Assembly: GCA_018241225.1 (NCBI GenBank)
Contig: JAFEEG010000001.1
Coordinates: 434,001 to 498,000 of the forward strand
From: Pseudomonadota bacterium
Lineage (GTDB): Bacteria; Pseudomonadota; Gammaproteobacteria; Burkholderiales; Burkholderiaceae_C
Reading direction: 5' to 3'
Length of the DNA: 64,000 nucleotides
Shown: positions 60,970-64,000 of the stretch, in pieces
How positions within the stretch are numbered: the first letter of the stretch is position 1
How the letters are laid out: each line of letters opens with the position of its first letter
Position numbers and translations under genes: made by a program
Notes under the pieces: generated by a model
Seen by the model: the letters and a program-made list of their open reading frames with translations, nothing else
Told to the model about the DNA's origin: nothing
Database searches by the model: none

Positions 60970-61375
60970 ATTGCCATTTCGGCTGCCAGCTTGCGGTGGA
61001 GGCCCAACACATGACACCACCCCACCCCACCAGCCGCCTCACGCCCCCATGTGACGCGCACAGCAAGATGCCTGGACTGGCTTAACCTTGCCGATCAGGC
61101 ATGGAGGGGCCCAGCGCTGCCGTCGCTACGCCTCGCGCCTCCTTCAACGCAGCCGATTGGCTACGACGCCAGCCGCCCGGCGCACACGTTAATCCTCGCC
61201 GTTACGCCGTCATCGTTGCCGCTCAATGACTTAGCAACGGGTGGCTAGGCGATGACCTAGAGCCGAGAGGTTGGACCTCGTAGAACGCGCGTAGAGGCGT
61301 TTTCCGCCGAACCCTTCCCCGAGTACGGGCGCGGCGCGTTCGCCGTTTCTGCAAGCCGCTGGCAGGCCGGGCGCG
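60970..61375. other. intergenic region without recognisable gene
   Basis: About 400 nt between convergent units. A 65-codon frame at 61051-61248 has unusual composition and no ribosome-binding site, and is not accepted. A small inverted repeat CTAGG 61245-61249 with CCTAG 61256-61260 is present. GC content returns to that of the phage genes. Confidence 0.5.
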
Positions 61376-61771
61376 TCATGAATCGTTCTCGTCGTTCGAG
61401 GCGGGCGCGGATAGGCCCTTCACCTGAATGTCGTCTGCGATCTGCTGGGAGTGCTTATAGGAGAGGCGCCGCTCGCTGAGGTCAATGATCCATTGCGGCG
61501 GCGCCACATTGATGTTCGTCACCGCCGGGTCAGGCATCGCCGACTTCGCCAGAATCTTGTCGAGCAGTTCGGGCTTCTTCTTGAGGTACTCGACACCGCC
61601 CAACTCGGCGTAGGCCCGCAAGGCGTCATCGCGCAACCGCTCGCGCAGCGTCCTGTCACCCACCTCGATGGAGGGCAACACCTGGGGCTCTGCTTGGGGT
61701 TTTGGCTTGCCGAGGTCCTCAAGATCGCACAGGCCCGCGTTCATGTCTTCAATCGTCCACTTCAATGTCAT
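61376..61771 (-). CDS. phage-region hypothetical (possible small-terminase-like)
   Basis: 131 residues, ATG 61771. A central segment RERLRDDALRAYAELGGVEYLKKKPELLDKILAK resembles a helical motif (LGG..YL) I recall near phage small-terminase or packaging proteins. The C-terminus (PPQWIIDLSERRLSYKHSQQIADD) is also helical. The assignment is weak. Downstream of the primase gene across the G-rich inverted repeat. Confidence 0.5.
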   Translation of the reverse strand: MTLKWTIEDMNAGLCDLEDLGKPKPQAEPQVLPSIEVGDRTLRERLRDDALRAYAELGGVEYLKKKPELLDKILAKSAMPDPAVTNINVAPPQWIIDLSERRLSYKHSQQIADDIQVKGLSAPASNDENDS

Positions 61772-61812
61772 TGGCTGCTCCGATTTCTGAAGGGCACCTC
61801 ACCCACACCTGA

Positions 61813-61934
61813 GAGGGGGGCGAGAGGGGGGTAGAGGGGGGTGCCTTCTCCTTGTTGAGTCCGCTTTTAGAGGGAGAGGGGTCTTTCTTAGACACTTTCC
61901 GGAAAAGCCCCCTCTACCCCCCTCGCCCCCCCTC
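61813..61934. repeat. long G-rich inverted repeat, potential G-quadruplex
   Basis: The left arm (61813-61841) has three runs of six G spaced by CGAGA and TAGA. The right arm (61908-61934) is the near-exact complement with C-runs of 5, 6 and 7. The arms are about 66 nt apart. Between them lies TTTCCGGAAA (61896-61905). It sits in the gap between the primase and the next leftward gene. It may act as a strong terminator, a replication-arrest/origin structure, or a G-quadruplex. Confidence 0.8.
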
Positions 61935-61957
61935 TTTCCGGCGCCGACGCTGCGATT

Positions 61958-64000
61958 TCAGTACTTCGGCCTGTTTTCATAGTCCATCGCCCTCCGAATC
62001 CCGACCAACGCCCCCTTCCCGCCGGTGGTCTTGCCCGTCGCCAGCTTTCCCTTCGCGTACTTGATGAGGCGCGTAGAAAACACGCTGTCCTTCTCTGGCT
62101 TTCCACCCTGCGCAAGCGTCCATTCCGAATAACTTCGATAGACCTCCGCAGAGCGCGTGCGGGACTCCGCATCCCAAATCCACCCTTCGTCCGCCATCCA
62201 GTGACCGAGCCTGTCCTGCGCGTCCTTGTAGCCTTGGACGTCAGCGGCAATGTGCTTAGGCGGTGATCCCAACACCTTCCCCGCCGCTTCCCATTCCTTG
62301 CCGCCCTGGACCATCCACCAAAGGATCCAAGCCAGCGCCTTCGGGTCTTTCTTCGCTTCATCCCGCAACCAGAGATCGCCTACGGGCAAATCCATTTCCT
62401 CGGGCTCCCACGTCGTTCGATTCGGGCGCCTCCATCGCAACCGAAATTCGAACGTGCCGATGCGATCCCAAAAGGCGGTGTCGCCCTGGGCGACGTTCGG
62501 CATGTCGTTCACGAGAAGGATCGGCGAGAAGGTCACGTTGTAGGCCCCGCCGCCCTGGTACATACCGCGAGCATTGATTCGATCACCGCCGCAAATCTGC
62601 TTCACCATCTGCTCGTTCAGATAGGCCGTGTCCTTCGCCTCCGACATAAAGATGATTCGCTTGTTGATAGCCAGCATCAGGTACGGCGAAGGCGCCTCCG
62701 GGTCGCGGTCGCGGTTGGTCGACAACACCACCCCGGCAGGGATCGTGATCGCGTAGTCGCCCAACGCCGTTTCCACCAGCGTCGCAAGCACGCTCTTACC
62801 GTTCGCGCCGGAGCCGTGCCAAATCTCCAACGCATCGAGCGAGTTCATCCCGCGCAGCGACGCGCCGAGACGCCGCTGGAGCCAACTCAGATTCGCCGCA
62901 TCGAGCACGCCGTGGGCAGAGCCAGTGATCTGCCGAACGAACATCTTCACCCTGTCGACGCCTTCGCCGGTTGGCTCGACCTCCGTGTAGGGCACGGCGC
63001 AACGGTTGAGGATCATGTCTTCTTGCCGCTCGGCGCGCAGTTCTCCGGTGCGCAGATCGACCACGCCATTGCTCACGGCCAAGATGTTGGAGTCGGCATC
63101 GAAGTCGGCCAGGCGCACACGCAAATCAGGCCGCGCCGCCGCGTCTTCGAGCATCGTCTTCCGACCGTGAGTAGAAGAGCACTGCTTGTTTGCCCACGCG
63201 CGCGTCTGCAGGGCCTGCTTCATCAGCGCCTCAGCCTTATCCTTCCGGTCGCCATCTTCGGCAACCGTGTCTGCGATGCGCTGTAGTTGCTCTGCGCGCC
63301 GATAGTAGTGCCGCGCGACCTCATTGGCGGGCCCCAACGGCTCCGCGTCATACAGGCGCCAGCGGCCCTGTTCCCAGATGGCCCACTGCTTGCTGTCCGT
63401 GATGTAGCGCAGGTTGTCGCGCCCCATCAGCTTCACGAACAACGTCGCATTGCCACGGTCGGAAAAATCTACATAGGAATTGTTGAAGCGAGCCGAAGTG
63501 CCCAACGCAAGCTTGCGTGCCACTTCCATTTCCGACACTGGCACTTTCGGCAAATCAAGCAGCGCCTTGAGCGTTGTCTTTTCATCCGGCCACTCGCTGC
63601 GATTCGTGCCATACGTCTGCACGAACCAATCGTCGTATCCCCTGCGCCTTCCATCAGCACCGATGCCGAGGTCGGGGAAGACTGCATTCATGCCGAGTTC
63701 TTCGATCAGCAGCGCAAAGGTTGCGATTGCCTTTGCTACGGCAGGGTTGGTCTGCCAGTCACCATCGATTAGGACGATGTGATATTTCTTCGGATCAAGG
63801 TGCTCAAGCAGTTCATTCCTGATCTGCCTCACTTCATCGTCGCCGGTCGATACACCGAATCCCCAGCAGCTATCGAGCGCTGCGGCCGCAATGCCCGTTG
63901 TCATCGAGAACAGTTGCGCCTTCTTATAGCCCTCCACCGCAGCCACTCCGAAGTTCTCGGCGCCCGGGGTCTTGCGGCCCACATCGATGATCGGCATGGG
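61958..64000 (-). CDS. D5/P4-type primase-helicase, partial
   Basis: At least 680 residues. The frame is still open at the window edge and the start is probably beyond it. The N-terminal part (DSCWGFGVSTGDDEVRQIRN, then HIVLIDGDWQTNPAVAKAI) is a DUF3854/TOPRIM-like domain. The central D5_N region is followed by SF3 helicase motifs: GSGANGKS (Walker A), IIFMSEAKDTAYL (Walker B), ILLVNDMPNV (sensor). The C-terminus is a small helical domain. It primes and unwinds DNA for autonomous replication of the element. Confidence 0.9.
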   Translation of the reverse strand, partial: PMPIIDVGRKTPGAENFGVAAVEGYKKAQLFSMTTGIAAAALDSCWGFGVSTGDDEVRQIRNELLEHLDPKKYHIVLIDGDWQTNPAVAKAIATFALLIEELGMNAVFPDLGIGADGRRRGYDDWFVQTYGTNRSEWPDEKTTLKALLDLPKVPVSEMEVARKLALGTSARFNNSYVDFSDRGNATLFVKLMGRDNLRYITDSKQWAIWEQGRWRLYDAEPLGPANEVARHYYRRAEQLQRIADTVAEDGDRKDKAEALMKQALQTRAWANKQCSSTHGRKTMLEDAAARPDLRVRLADFDADSNILAVSNGVVDLRTGELRAERQEDMILNRCAVPYTEVEPTGEGVDRVKMFVRQITGSAHGVLDAANLSWLQRRLGASLRGMNSLDALEIWHGSGANGKSVLATLVETALGDYAITIPAGVVLSTNRDRDPEAPSPYLMLAINKRIIFMSEAKDTAYLNEQMVKQICGGDRINARGMYQGGGAYNVTFSPILLVNDMPNVAQGDTAFWDRIGTFEFRLRWRRPNRTTWEPEEMDLPVGDLWLRDEAKKDPKALAWILWWMVQGGKEWEAAGKVLGSPPKHIAADVQGYKDAQDRLGHWMADEGWIWDAESRTRSAEVYRSYSEWTLAQGGKPEKDSVFSTRLIKYAKGKLATGKTTGGKGALVGIRRAMDYENRPKY

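Noticed and set aside
61051..61248. 65-codon frame in the gap after the SIR2 unit
   Set aside because: No ribosome-binding site, low-quality composition, no overlap with neighbours.

Overview
The window looks like a chromosomal segment of a GC-rich betaproteobacterium, most likely Burkholderiales/Comamonadaceae. The basis is the core-gene order folC-dedD-cvpA-purF-metZ-gltX-tRNA(Ala,Glu,Asp), the CCA-encoded tRNAs and the codon bias. It has three parts: the transfer half of an integrative and conjugative element (ICE, 1 to about 43.5 kb, ragged end to about 44.2 kb), a core block (44.2-51.6 kb), and one end of a second integrated element, prophage or satellite (51.64 kb to the window edge).

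ICE, 1-9 kb: single genes of the ICE 'DNA-processing' region (DUF3085-like, DUF3577, DUF3275, DUF932, a DUF6094-type adenine methyltransferase, an SNF2 helicase and unnamed proteins). Almost every gene is followed by its own hairpin, several of them terminator-like. Two long leaders hold copies of one covarying RNA structure, possibly the radC RNA motif.

ICE, 9.1-42.4 kb: a PFGI-1/ICEclc-class (MPF-G) conjugation system. It has PilL, a PFL_4693-family protein, a lytic transglycosylase, a PFL_4695-family protein, the coupling protein TraD and a TIGR03747 membrane protein. A second block follows: RAQPRD, TIGR03758, TIGR03745, TIGR03750, TIGR03746, TIGR03749, TIGR03752, TIGR03751 lipoprotein, the TIGR03744 ATPase, a DsbA-like protein, TIGR03757, TIGR03756, TIGR03755, a small membrane protein and TraG-N. 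Then come DUF3742, a prlF-yhaV toxin-antitoxin pair, a candidate oriT and the MobH relaxase TraI.

Defence-like cassette, 15.3-25.3 kb: six co-directional genes sit between the two conjugation blocks. They encode an AbrB-like regulator with its own palindromic operator, a DUF4007 protein, a 1154-residue BrxC/PglY-like P-loop ATPase, a short PAPS-reductase/DndC-like enzyme, an 803-residue protein with two GHKL ATPase domains, and a 693-residue protein with a divergent receiver domain. Junctions are overlapping except before the GHKL gene (about 75 nt). No dndA/D/E, pglZ, brxL or obvious nuclease is present, so it fits no canonical Dnd, Ssp or BREX operon. It is the best candidate here for a poorly described system.

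The ICE end (42.4-44.2 kb) holds an XRE repressor, a LysR effector-binding domain without an HTH, a decayed IS66-type fragment and unexplained sequence. No ICE integrase is visible before the 3' end of tRNA-Asp.

Second element, 51.64 kb onward: it interrupts a yffB/arsC-like gene after 11 codons. It carries a tyrosine recombinase, a leftward train of phage-type genes with overlapping starts, an AT-richer SIR2 defence gene with two small companions, a long G-rich inverted repeat, and a D5/P4-type primase-helicase that runs off the window. No portal, capsid or large terminase is seen inside the window.
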